Assembly: GCA_013811805.1 (NCBI GenBank)
Contig: JACCUM010000105.1
Location: 1-5,017, forward strand
From: Geodermatophilaceae bacterium
GTDB taxonomy: Bacteria; Actinomycetota; Actinomycetes; Mycobacteriales; Geodermatophilaceae
Direction of reading: 5' to 3'
DNA: 5,017 bases
A model generated the notes under the pieces. That model made no database searches. It saw only the letters and a program-made list of their open reading frames with translations, and had not been told where the DNA came from. Position numbers and translations under genes: made by a program. This document shows, one piece after another, positions 1 through 4,673 of the stretch. Within the stretch, counting starts at the first letter, position 1; each line of letters opens with the position of its first letter.

Positions 1-98
1 CTCCGCACCAGGGCGTACGTGGTTCGCTCGGCGAGCGCCGCATAGCGGCCGCACGCGTCGACGATCGATCTGAACTCTGTGTCGGAAACCTCTTCCAT
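1..98 (-). CDS. Start of a hypothetical protein, cut by the left window edge
   Basis: An open frame starts at ATG 98-96 and runs off the left edge without a stop. It gives about 32 residues beginning MEEVSDTEFRSIVDACGRY, and most third positions are G or C, as in a real actinobacterial gene. A weak purine-rich stretch (AAGGGA on the minus strand, 119-114) lies about 15 bases before the ATG, which is long for a ribosome site. The frame is open upstream to a stop at 173-171 but holds no ATG, GTG or TTG there, so ATG 98 is the first usable start. I do not recognise the family; the visible part looks helical and soluble. It is divergent from the TA-like operon. A chance open frame or the remnant of a broken gene is possible. 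Confidence 0.4.
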   Translation of the reverse strand, partial: MEEVSDTEFRSIVDACGRYAALAERTTYALVR

Positions 99-273
99 GA
101 CAGATACATCGAATCCCTTTTGGCCAGCCTGCTGTTGCCAACTCCCGAGCCGTACGATCTTGCGTCCATTTCAGTCGCCTCCCATGACTCAGCGACTCCG
201 ATGACCTCGCCAGATGATCTTGGGACTCGCACTTGGCCATGGGTTTGGGGAGCCTGCTGTCGATGCAAACCGT

Positions 274-291
274 TGTCAGGGTTCCTTGACA
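274..291. promoter_or_regulatory. Upstream operator half-site pair, TGTCAGG-N4-CTTGACA
   Basis: This 18-base imperfect palindrome has arms TGTCAGG and CTTGACA around a 4-base spacer. Its right arm contains the TTGACA -35 box of the downstream operon. It matches the architecture of the perfect palindrome at 301-320, and their centres are 28 bases apart. It is probably a binding site for the operon's own HTH protein. The role is inferred from position and symmetry only. Confidence 0.5.
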
Positions 292-315
292 TTTCTTGTA
301 CTGTCAGGCTACCCT
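286..315 (+). promoter_or_regulatory. Promoter of the TA-like operon, TTGACA-18-TACCCT
   Basis: A perfect -35 box TTGACA (286-291) is followed by an 18-base spacer and a TAnnnT-type -10, TACCCT (310-315). Transcription should begin about 7 bases later, at or next to the GTG start codon at 322. The mRNA is therefore predicted to be leaderless, a common arrangement in actinobacteria. Both boxes are overlapped by palindromes, so the promoter is probably repressed by a bound dimer. It has not been tested. Confidence 0.6.
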
Positions 316-320
316 GACAG
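301..320. promoter_or_regulatory. Perfect palindromic operator CTGTCAGG-N4-CCTGACAG
   Basis: This is an exact 8-base inverted repeat with a CTAC spacer. It contains the -10 box and ends two bases before the GTG start of the first gene. A bound protein would block RNA polymerase. The likely ligand is the HTH protein encoded at 567-818, alone or in complex with its partner, as in conditional autoregulation of type II TA operons. A second, weaker copy lies at 274-291. Confidence 0.65.
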
Positions 321-321
321 G

Positions 322-570
322 GTGGAGATCAGGGACAGCGCCCGCAAGCGCGGTCACCAGGACTCGGACATGTTGCACGCGGTACGGCACGCCCTCGCGA
401 TCTTCACCGTCCCCGGCCAGGACGTCACCATGTACCTCGGCCCCGCGCACTCCGGGACCCTCCTGGAGGTCGGTGTCGCCGGCGCAGACGGCGACAACCC
501 GCGGATCATCCACTGCATGAACCTCCGCAAAGCGTTCATGCCGATGCTCCCCCAAGGTGATGTCAGATGA
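322..570 (+). CDS. BrnT-like small protein, candidate toxin of a TA module
   Basis: The product is 82 residues starting at GTG 322: MEIRDSARKRGH, then a HAVRHAL helix, a LGPAHSGTLLEV strand pair and a C-terminal RIIHCMNLRKAF segment. This order (helix, beta hairpin carrying G-x-x-x-x-G-x-LLEV, final strand with I-I-H-x-M-x-L-R) recalls small actinobacterial BrnT-like proteins. BrnT toxins are RNases that end in a comparable R-I-I-S-A-R strand. I chose GTG 322 because the -10 box ends at 315, so a leaderless mRNA starts here, and family-like sequence begins here. The ATG at 214 would place the promoter and operators inside the gene. The stop overlaps the next start (ATGA), which indicates translational coupling. 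RNase activity is inferred; no catalytic residues can be named with confidence. It could instead be a non-toxic partner of the HTH protein. Confidence 0.8.
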   Translation: MEIRDSARKRGHQDSDMLHAVRHALAIFTVPGQDVTMYLGPAHSGTLLEVGVAGADGDNPRIIHCMNLRKAFMPMLPQGDVR

Positions 571-818
571 GCACCAAGACCAAGCCGGACCTGGAGTCCG
601 CGCTCGACAACCTCGACCACGACACCGTTGAGGTCATAGACCCCAAAGAACTACGACAGATCGCGCAGGCCGTCGACTCGCTGACCGACGCGCAGCAGAC
701 GGTGCAAGACGCGGTGGTAGCCGCCCACCGGGCCGGCTACTCCTGGGGGAAGATCGCCATCGCCCTCGGCGTGAGCCGCCAGTCAGCCCACGAGAAGTAC
801 AGCATGCTGACCAACTAG
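567..818 (+). CDS. Helix-turn-helix protein, candidate antitoxin and autorepressor
   Basis: An 83-residue protein. Residues 1-30 are acidic and probably flexible or partner-binding. Residues 28-56 look like a helix (ELRQIAQAVDSLTDAQQ onwards). Residues 57-78 form a helix-turn-helix: GYSWGKIAIALGVSRQSAHE, with the usual A-x-x-L-G-V-S turn and the S-R-Q-S recognition helix. The start ATG 567 overlaps the upstream stop by four bases and has a good ribosome site, AAGGTGA at 554-560. The upstream gene seems to lack one, so the HTH protein may be made in excess, as expected for an antitoxin. The toxin-first order matches brnT-brnA. It probably binds the two TGTCAGG palindromes upstream and represses the operon. 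It might be just a small regulator rather than an antitoxin. Confidence 0.82.
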   Translation: MSTKTKPDLESALDNLDHDTVEVIDPKELRQIAQAVDSLTDAQQTVQDAVVAAHRAGYSWGKIAIALGVSRQSAHEKYSMLTN

Positions 819-900
819 ACGACTCACCAAGTGTTAGTGACGGCGCTGCTGCCCACAACCGCGGCATCGGCACGAACGCGGGTCGTAGCGGCCACCTGTG

Positions 901-916
901 CGGCGCTGAGGCGCCG
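901..916. repeat. Perfect inverted repeat CGGCGC-TGAG-GCGCCG
   Basis: A 6-base stem with a 4-base TGAG loop lies about 80 bases after the HTH gene, exactly where phosphoenolpyruvate carboxylase similarity stops on the other strand. No T-run follows on either strand, so it is not a clear intrinsic terminator. It may mark a rearrangement breakpoint or weakly end the TA-like transcript. The interval 819-900 holds nothing else I recognise. Confidence 0.4.
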
Positions 917-1842
917 GCGGCCTTGTTGGAGTCGGAGTAGCCGAGCATCACCTCCTGCACCTCCCCGCGCAGCGACACCAGCTGACGGTAGGAGGGATCG
1001 CTGAACAGGGCCTCGAGGATCGTGTCCGCGTGCTCGAGTTCGGCCGATGTCTCGAGCAAGGGGACGAACCCGATCCGGGCCACGCCCTCGGCGAGGTCGA
1101 CGGCCCGGCATGCCTGCCCAGCACTACCGCGGCCAGGACGTCGTCAGCCCCCTGGGTCATCGACACGATGTAGCTCTCGACGGCTTGTGGCCCGAAGGTG
1201 TCGAGCACCTGAACAATGGTGTCGAAAACCGCTGCGGTCCTTGCGCCTTCGGCATCCAGCGGCAGCGGCTGCTCCGATGACACGCGCGGCTCGGCCAGCT
1301 CCGTGGACAGTGCCGCGAGGCGGTCGACCCGACTGAGGTCGGCGTAGGCGGACGACAGCTCCCCCGTACGGTGCAGCAGCTGACCTACGGCATGGTGGTG
1401 CTTGGCCGTGTGCTCCCGTACATCCATGGTGGCAAGCAACAGACCGGTACTCGCGGCCGTGCGCAGGAGCCGGTCGAGCCCACCAGCGGCCAGCAACTCG
1501 CCCTGGTGCACGCGGACCGAATCGTGCAACAGCAGCAGGTCCTGCTGCAGATCCTCGCCGTCCCGGTAGTCGCGGCCTGGCACATGCGGGAGGCCGCCTT
1601 GCATTCGACTGAGGGTGAGTTGCAGCCGGGCGTCGACCTCGGCGGGCAGGTCGGTCAGGGCACCCGCCTTGGCCCGGCCGCGCACCATTTCGACCAGGTC
1701 CAGCAGCTCCTGTCCCCTCGCTGCGCACGAGGGTCTGACCCAGCAGGGTCGTCAGCAGCCGGATGTCCGCTCGCAGGACATCATCCACGCCCGCGTGGGC
1801 TCGGGGCGCGGCCGGGGTTGTCACGGGACGATCGTCTCGCAT
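910..1842 (-). pseudogene. ppc: Phosphoenolpyruvate carboxylase remnant, deleted and frameshifted
   Basis: Intact PEP carboxylase (about 880-930 residues) makes oxaloacetate from PEP and bicarbonate to replenish the TCA cycle. Three blocks survive here, in three frames. From ATG 1842, VLRADIRLLTTLLGQTLVR matches the N-terminus. One extra G in the run 1717-1714 shifts to ELLDLVEMVRGRAKAG. The frame then passes directly to a block with VPGRDY, LLATMDVREH and ESYIVSMTQGADD from the middle of the enzyme. One base is missing near 1102-1103, after which IGFVPLLET, SDPSYRQL and EVMLGYSDSNK follow. Similarity ends near 913. About 300 residues are missing internally, including the TAHPTE catalytic histidine, and the whole C-terminal third is lost, including GRGGT. 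No active enzyme can be made. GTG 1824 is an equally possible original start. The gene lies 42 bases after the HxlR-type gene on the same strand. Confidence 0.85.
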
Positions 1843-1884
1843 CCATGGCTGGCACCGGGTGACCTGAGGAGCAGTTTGAGGTGA

Positions 1885-2562
1885 CTAGCCGTCCGCGCTC
1901 GGGGCTGCCGCGGCGAACGGGCTCGAGCCGATCCACGTCGGGAACGCGCGGGTCAACGGCGGTGGGCCCTCGAGGATTAGGCGGCCGGCGCGGACAGCTT
2001 CGGTGTAGTTCGTCTTTCTCAAGTGGATGTCTAACAGGCATGCAGAGTCGGTGCGGGCGATGATGTCCTCGATGTACCCGACACCTCTTGTGCACAGCTC
2101 AGCAGTCGGCCTGCGCAGCAACAGCCAGTACTGCTCGGCCGGCCGATCCTGCATGTCGAAGCGCACGACGACAGTCCGGTCCGGCAGCTTGTTGACGTCT
2201 ACGAGCTTGGTCGTCGCCCACAGGACGTAGGCCGGGTCCAGGTGATGCGCCTGCACTTCCAGCCAGCGGGCACCCCACTGCCCCATTGCGTCGCACACCC
2301 CTTTGAGGTCCCGGCCCTTCTCGGTGAGCCGATACCGCCGCCCGCGTCCCGACGGGCTGGACTCGCAATCGACGATGCCGTGCCTGTGCAGGGCGTCGAG
2401 CCGCTGGGCGAGCAGTGCGGTCGAGATCCCCGGCGCGCCCTGCCGGATCTCGGTGAACGTGCGGCAGCCATTGAGCAGGTTCCTGACGATGATCGGAGTC
2501 CACCGCTCCGCGATCAGCTCTGCCGTACGGGCGATGGGACAGTACTGACCATAGGTGCGCAT
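1885..2562 (-). CDS. HxlR-type winged-helix regulator with SCP2-like C-terminal domain
   Basis: A 225-residue protein. Residues 1-100 form a HxlR/DUF24 winged helix: the family-typical Cys-Pro at residues 8-9 (YCPIARTAELI), RWTPIIVRNLL, the recognition-helix region GISTALLAQRLDAL at about 45-58, and a wing with GRGRRYRLTEKG. HxlR proteins usually sense thiol, aldehyde or quinone stress, often through that Cys, and regulate a divergent neighbour. Residues about 110-220 resemble an SCP2-like domain, with VVVRFDMQDRPAEQYWLLL and ending in LTRAFPTWIGSSPFA; this fusion is common in actinobacteria. I chose ATG 2562 because MRTYGQYCP matches the usual family start. The frame extends upstream to 2871, but that would overlap the cupin gene and is not regulator-like. 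It is divergent from the cupin across 132 bases, so it probably controls it. The ligand is unknown. Confidence 0.88.
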   Translation of the reverse strand: MRTYGQYCPIARTAELIAERWTPIIVRNLLNGCRTFTEIRQGAPGISTALLAQRLDALHRHGIVDCESSPSGRGRRYRLTEKGRDLKGVCDAMGQWGARWLEVQAHHLDPAYVLWATTKLVDVNKLPDRTVVVRFDMQDRPAEQYWLLLRRPTAELCTRGVGYIEDIIARTDSACLLDIHLRKTNYTEAVRAGRLILEGPPPLTRAFPTWIGSSPFAAAAPSADG

Positions 2563-2694
2563 GCACCGAAGCCTGCGACCCCGCCGGCCTGCGCGCAACT
2601 TCAGTTTCTGATATTGCGGCAGCCTGCCGCGCACGAGATGGTGCTTTCCATCGAGGCCGACACAGGGTCTGGCCCGTCCCACGGAGGGTGGGTG
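2563..2694. promoter_or_regulatory. Shared control region between HxlR-type gene and cupin gene
   Basis: This divergent spacer must hold both promoters. The one AT-rich island is around 2598-2615 and contains the short dyad TCAG-TTT-CTGA (2601-2611), a candidate operator for the HxlR protein. A weak minus-strand promoter can be proposed: TTGCGC (2598-2593), 17 bases, CAGGCT (2575-2570), ending 7 bases before the regulator's ATG. A weak plus-strand one is TTGCGG (2614-2619), 17 bases, GATGGT (2637-2642). None is a strong match. Confidence 0.35.
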
Positions 2695-3150
2695 ATGAGG
2701 ATGATTCTCCCAGGTCAGGCCTACACGGTGGCACCGGGCGAGGGCCGGATCGCCAATCTCGGCGTGACGCAGATGCGGGTGCTCGCGGCCGGCGAGGAAG
2801 CCACCGGGCGCGCCTTCACACTCGCGGAGTTTGCGGGCGGGCCGGGTGTCTGGACAGTCCCGCATATCCACCGGAGTATGGAAGAGTCGTTCTTCATCCT
2901 GGACGGCGACTTCACGTTCACCGTGGCCGAGGAGGAGATCTCAGCTGGGCCAGGCTCGTACGTGCTGGTTCCGCGAGGCACCAGCCACCTCCTCGCGGCT
3001 GGGACTGCCGGCGGCAGGCTGCTGGTGTTCATGGTGCCTGGCGGGCTAGAGGACATGTTCTTCGAACTCAGCCGTCTGGCGCCGGACAGCCTCCGCGACC
3101 CGGAGGTCCGATTGGCCATCTCCGCCAAGTACGACTCCGTTCCGGTGTGA
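2695..3150 (+). CDS. Single-domain cupin protein, complete metal-binding site
   Basis: A 151-residue cupin, the usual size for a single-domain member. Motif 1 is canonical, G51-(5)-H57-x-H59-(4)-E64-(6)-G71. Motif 2 is G87-(5)-P93-x-G95-(2)-H98, with Ala instead of the final Asn. All four metal ligands (H57, H59, E64, H98) are present, so it probably binds Fe, Mn or Ni. Relatives include quercetin-dioxygenase-like proteins, isomerases and small-molecule sensors; the substrate cannot be read from sequence. There is no signal peptide or membrane segment, so it is cytoplasmic. Start ATG 2695 has GGAGGG (2683-2688) at ideal spacing; GTG 2692 is too close and ATG 2701 rather far. It is divergent from the HxlR-type regulator, which suggests induction by a reactive or aromatic compound. 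A 5-base hairpin (CCGGT/ACCGG) spans the stop but lacks a T-run. Confidence 0.88.
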   Translation: MRMILPGQAYTVAPGEGRIANLGVTQMRVLAAGEEATGRAFTLAEFAGGPGVWTVPHIHRSMEESFFILDGDFTFTVAEEEISAGPGSYVLVPRGTSHLLAAGTAGGRLLVFMVPGGLEDMFFELSRLAPDSLRDPEVRLAISAKYDSVPV

Positions 3151-3207
3151 ACCGGGTACTCGTCGGCGTCTGCACCGAGCGAGTGTCGTGGTTGGCTGCC
3201 GGTCCCG

Positions 3208-3227
3208 ATCCGAGGTAGAGCGCGCCT
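3208..3227. repeat. 20-base direct repeat, copy 1
   Basis: The sequence ATCCGAGGTAGAGCGCGCCT occurs here and again, identically, at 3259-3278, a period of 51 bases. It lies in the gap between the cupin and the aminotransferase relic. The 11-base unit CGCCTAGCCC(A/C) is also repeated in tandem at 3223-3244, overlapping the end of this copy. The function is unknown; slippage or a decayed repeat element could produce it. Confidence 0.75.
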
Positions 3228-3258
3228 AGCCCACGCCTAGCCCCGGGATGCGGCCGCA

Positions 3259-3278
3259 ATCCGAGGTAGAGCGCGCCT
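3259..3278. repeat. 20-base direct repeat, copy 2
   Basis: This is an exact second copy of the repeat at 3208-3227. Between the copies lie the 11-base tandem unit and a 10-base perfect palindrome TGCGGCCGCA (3249-3258). No coding sequence is supported in 3151-3319, so these repeats are what the gap holds. Confidence 0.75.
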
Positions 3279-3319
3279 GACCTCGCGGGTCTGGCGGGGA
3301 CGGTGTCGCTGTGGCGCCG

Positions 3320-3872
3320 TCACGTTGTCGAGATGCGGTGCAGCGTGGTGGTCATCACGTCGAGGGCCCTGGACAACTCGTCGTCTGTCACGCCGCCGAA
3401 GCCGATCACCAGCCCGGTCAGTCCGGAGGCTGCGGCTGTACTCGGCCAGCGACGGTACGTCGAAGCCTGCCCGCCAGCACGCGTCGCGGACCGCGTCGGC
3501 GACCGGTCCGGGCAGCGGGAGGGTGAGGAACATGCCGGCGGGCGGGGCACCGATCGTCCCGAACGGCGCGAGCGCCTGGGCCACTACGCGGCTGCGCTCG
3601 GCGTAGACGCGGCGGGCCGACCGGACCAGCTTGTCCAGATGCCCTTCGCGCAGCATGGTGAGAAAGGCGCGCTGGGCCGGCCAGGGCGGATGATCGTGAC
3701 GGGCGGCCCGCCGTTGCGTGATCGCGGAGACCAGGTCGGCCGGGCCGATCAGCCAGCCGATCCGCAGCCCCGGATGCACCGACTTCGAGGCGCTGCCGAG
3801 GTAGACCACCCGATCCCGGTCGAGCGCGGCGAGGGCGGGCAGCGGAGCGACGTCGTACCGGAACTCGGAGTC
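3320..3872 (-). pseudogene. MocR/PdxR-type PLP aminotransferase fragment, truncated and frameshifted
   Basis: This is the C-terminal part of a fold-type I aminotransferase of the kind fused to GntR winged helices in MocR/PdxR regulators. The visible order is DSEFRYD, RVVYLGSASKSVHPGLRIGW (the Lys of SASKS is the PLP Schiff-base lysine), ERSRVVAQAL and AGFDVPSLAEYSRS. One extra C at about 3428-3429 then throws the frame off. The correct C-terminus continues in another frame as GLTGLVIGFGGVTDDEL and stops at 3320-3322. Similarity begins abruptly near 3872, so the winged helix and the first half of the aminotransferase domain (about 250-300 residues) are gone. PdxR-type regulators activate PLP synthesis genes, but this piece cannot do so. 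With one frameshift only, a sequencing error could explain the C-terminus but not the missing N-terminal half. Confidence 0.8.
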
Positions 3873-3984
3873 GTGAGCCGCGTCCAACGAGCGGAGCAAC
3901 GGCGATCCGAAAGTACAGTCGACGCCGCCGCCTCGCTACCACATGGGACAGCCGCACACTGCCGCAGTTGCGCTAGCCGGCGCA

Positions 3985-4005
3985 GGCAGCAAAGTTGGCA
4001 GCAAA
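3985..4005. repeat. Two direct copies of GGCAGCAAA, possible integrase arm sites
   Basis: GGCAGCAAA occurs at 3985-3993 and 3997-4005 (period 12), with a looser AGCAAA at 4042-4047. Short direct repeats of this kind next to a tRNA 3' end resemble the arm-type binding sites of tyrosine integrases. No integrase gene is in the window, so this is only a suggestion that an element once integrated at tRNA-Ala. Confidence 0.35.
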
Positions 4006-4011
4006 CTCACC

Positions 4012-4029
4012 AAAACCCGTGGGTCGGGT
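4012..4029 (-). terminator. Likely intrinsic terminator after tRNA-Ala
   Basis: Read on the minus strand, ACCCG, loop ACCCA, CGGGT is followed by a short run of T (the stem's last T plus three more, 4015-4012). It lies about 37 bases beyond the tRNA-Ala 3' end, the expected place to end the tRNA-Ile/DLW-39/tRNA-Ala transcript. The stem is only five pairs and the T-run is short. Confidence 0.45.
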
Positions 4030-4065
4030 GGACCAGAAAGTAGCAAAAGCCCAGGTCAGATTGGG

Positions 4066-4138
4066 TGGAGACGAAGGGACTCGAACCCTCAACCCCCGCC
4101 TTGCAAAGGCGGTGCGCTACCAATTGCGCCACGTCCCC
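4066..4138 (-). tRNA. tRNA-Ala (anticodon TGC)
   Basis: A 73-base cloverleaf reads 5'-GGGGACG at 4138-4132. The D arm is GCGC...GCGC and the anticodon arm is CCGCC-TTTGCAA-GGCGG with anticodon TGC. The T arm is GAGGG-TTCGAGT-CCCTT and the acceptor 3' strand CGTCTCC is followed by discriminator A. The acceptor stem contains the G3-U70 wobble pair that defines alanine identity. CCA is not encoded (CCC follows). It reads GCA and, by wobble, other GCN alanine codons. It is the last member of the tRNA-Ile/DLW-39/tRNA-Ala row. Confidence 0.97.
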
Positions 4139-4220
4139 GAGCTGCGGGCCCCGACCTACCACAGGCCCCGCTGCGCCTCCACCGTACGTTCAGATAGACC
4201 GACGGCGGAGACGTCGTGAG

Positions 4221-4382
4221 TTACCCCACCGGACCGGCACTGCCACCGGCCGGCGAGGTCGGCCGGCTACCGCCGGTCGAGGTTGCCTCGTGCCAGAGGT
4301 CAGCCTCGTTGGAGGCGGCGGCCTTCTTGCGGAAAGCGAGCAGACCTCCGACGGCAGCGGCTACGAGCAGCAGCTTCTTCAT
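4221..4382 (-). CDS. DLW-39 family small protein
   Basis: A 53-residue peptide starts at ATG 4382: MKKLLLVAAAVGGLLAFRKK, then ASNEADLWHEATS. It has a positively charged start, a short hydrophobic stretch (residues 4-17) and the D28-L29-W30 motif for which the family is named. The C-terminal tail, rich in Gly, Ser and Pro, is variable. DLW-39 proteins are conserved in actinobacteria and have no known function; the hydrophobic segment suggests membrane attachment. GAGAGGAG ends about 11 bases upstream of ATG 4382. An in-frame ATG at 4409 would add nine residues without improving the family match. Its place between tRNA-Ile and tRNA-Ala is the usual one, which supports the call despite the small size. 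Confidence 0.85.
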   Translation of the reverse strand: MKKLLLVAAAVGGLLAFRKKAAASNEADLWHEATSTGGSRPTSPAGGSAGPVG

Positions 4383-4458
4383 GGCGAACTCGACTCCTCT
4401 CGGCACCAACCTGCGACGCGGTCAAGCACCGCCCGGCCAGGGCATCGACGGCGATTCC

Positions 4459-4476
4459 GTACGGGTGGTACGGGTG
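4459..4476. repeat. Tandem 9-base repeat GTACGGGTG x2
   Basis: Two exact adjacent copies are followed by a degenerate third (GATCCGGGT). They lie between the tRNA-Ile 3' end and the DLW-39 gene, in the transcribed spacer. No function is evident; replication slippage is the simplest source. Confidence 0.5.
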
Positions 4477-4493
4477 GATCCGGGTCGCCGTTG

Positions 4494-4567
4494 TGGGCCT
4501 GGGAGGACTTGAACCTCCGACCTCATCCTTATCAGGGATGCGCTCTAACCGCCTGAGCTACAGGCCC
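4494..4567 (-). tRNA. tRNA-Ile (anticodon GAT)
   Basis: A 74-base cloverleaf reads 5'-GGGCCTG at 4567-4561. The D arm is GCTC...GAGC and the anticodon arm is CATCC-CTGATAA-GGATG with anticodon GAT. The T arm is GGAGG-TTCAAGT-CCTCC, and the acceptor 3' strand CAGGCCC is followed by discriminator A. All stems pair fully. CCA is not encoded. It reads ATC and ATT. It stands alone here rather than inside an rRNA operon, as in the gyrA-downstream cluster of many actinobacteria. Confidence 0.97.
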
Positions 4568-4629
4568 GGATCGCGGCTCGCCAGGGTACCCCTCGCGCCG
4601 TGCCTCGTGCTGTCCGGTCCACCCGCCGA

Positions 4630-4647
4630 CTGGCCGGGAACCGCCAG
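4630..4647 (-). terminator. Weak hairpin after the DUF3566 gene
   Basis: CTGGC and GCCAG form a 5-base stem around an 8-base loop, 26 bases past the DUF3566 stop. There is no T-run, so it may only slow polymerase or mark RNA processing before tRNA-Ile. Confidence 0.2.
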
Positions 4648-4673
4648 CCCTCGTCCTCGCTGAGTCAGACGGG

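Noticed and set aside
214..321. Longer form of the BrnT-like protein starting at ATG 214
   Set aside because: It would put both palindromes and the TTGACA/TACCCT promoter inside the gene, and the added residues are not family-like.
1047..1336. Plus-strand open frames over 1022-1336
   Set aside because: Composition is Arg/Pro/Ala-rich shadow of the ppc remnant with no recognisable domain.
1371..1862. Plus-strand 163-residue open frame across the ppc relic
   Set aside because: It is antisense to clear PEP carboxylase blocks; high GC makes such shadows common.
2242..2694. Plus-strand extension upstream of the cupin
   Set aside because: It runs antisense to the HxlR-type gene; cupin similarity and the GGAGGG ribosome site both point to ATG 2695.
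2563..2871. N-terminal extension of the HxlR-type gene to 2871
   Set aside because: It would overlap the cupin start, and the added residues are unlike the family, which starts near the YCP motif.
3303..4043. Plus-strand 246-residue open frame over the aminotransferase relic
   Set aside because: It is opposite to conserved PLP-enzyme motifs and rich in Arg/Gly/Pro, so it is a shadow.
4065..4556. Plus-strand frames reading MKGLEPSTP-like peptides across the tRNA genes
   Set aside because: These are the familiar false peptides produced by reading tRNA genes backwards; both tRNAs fold fully.
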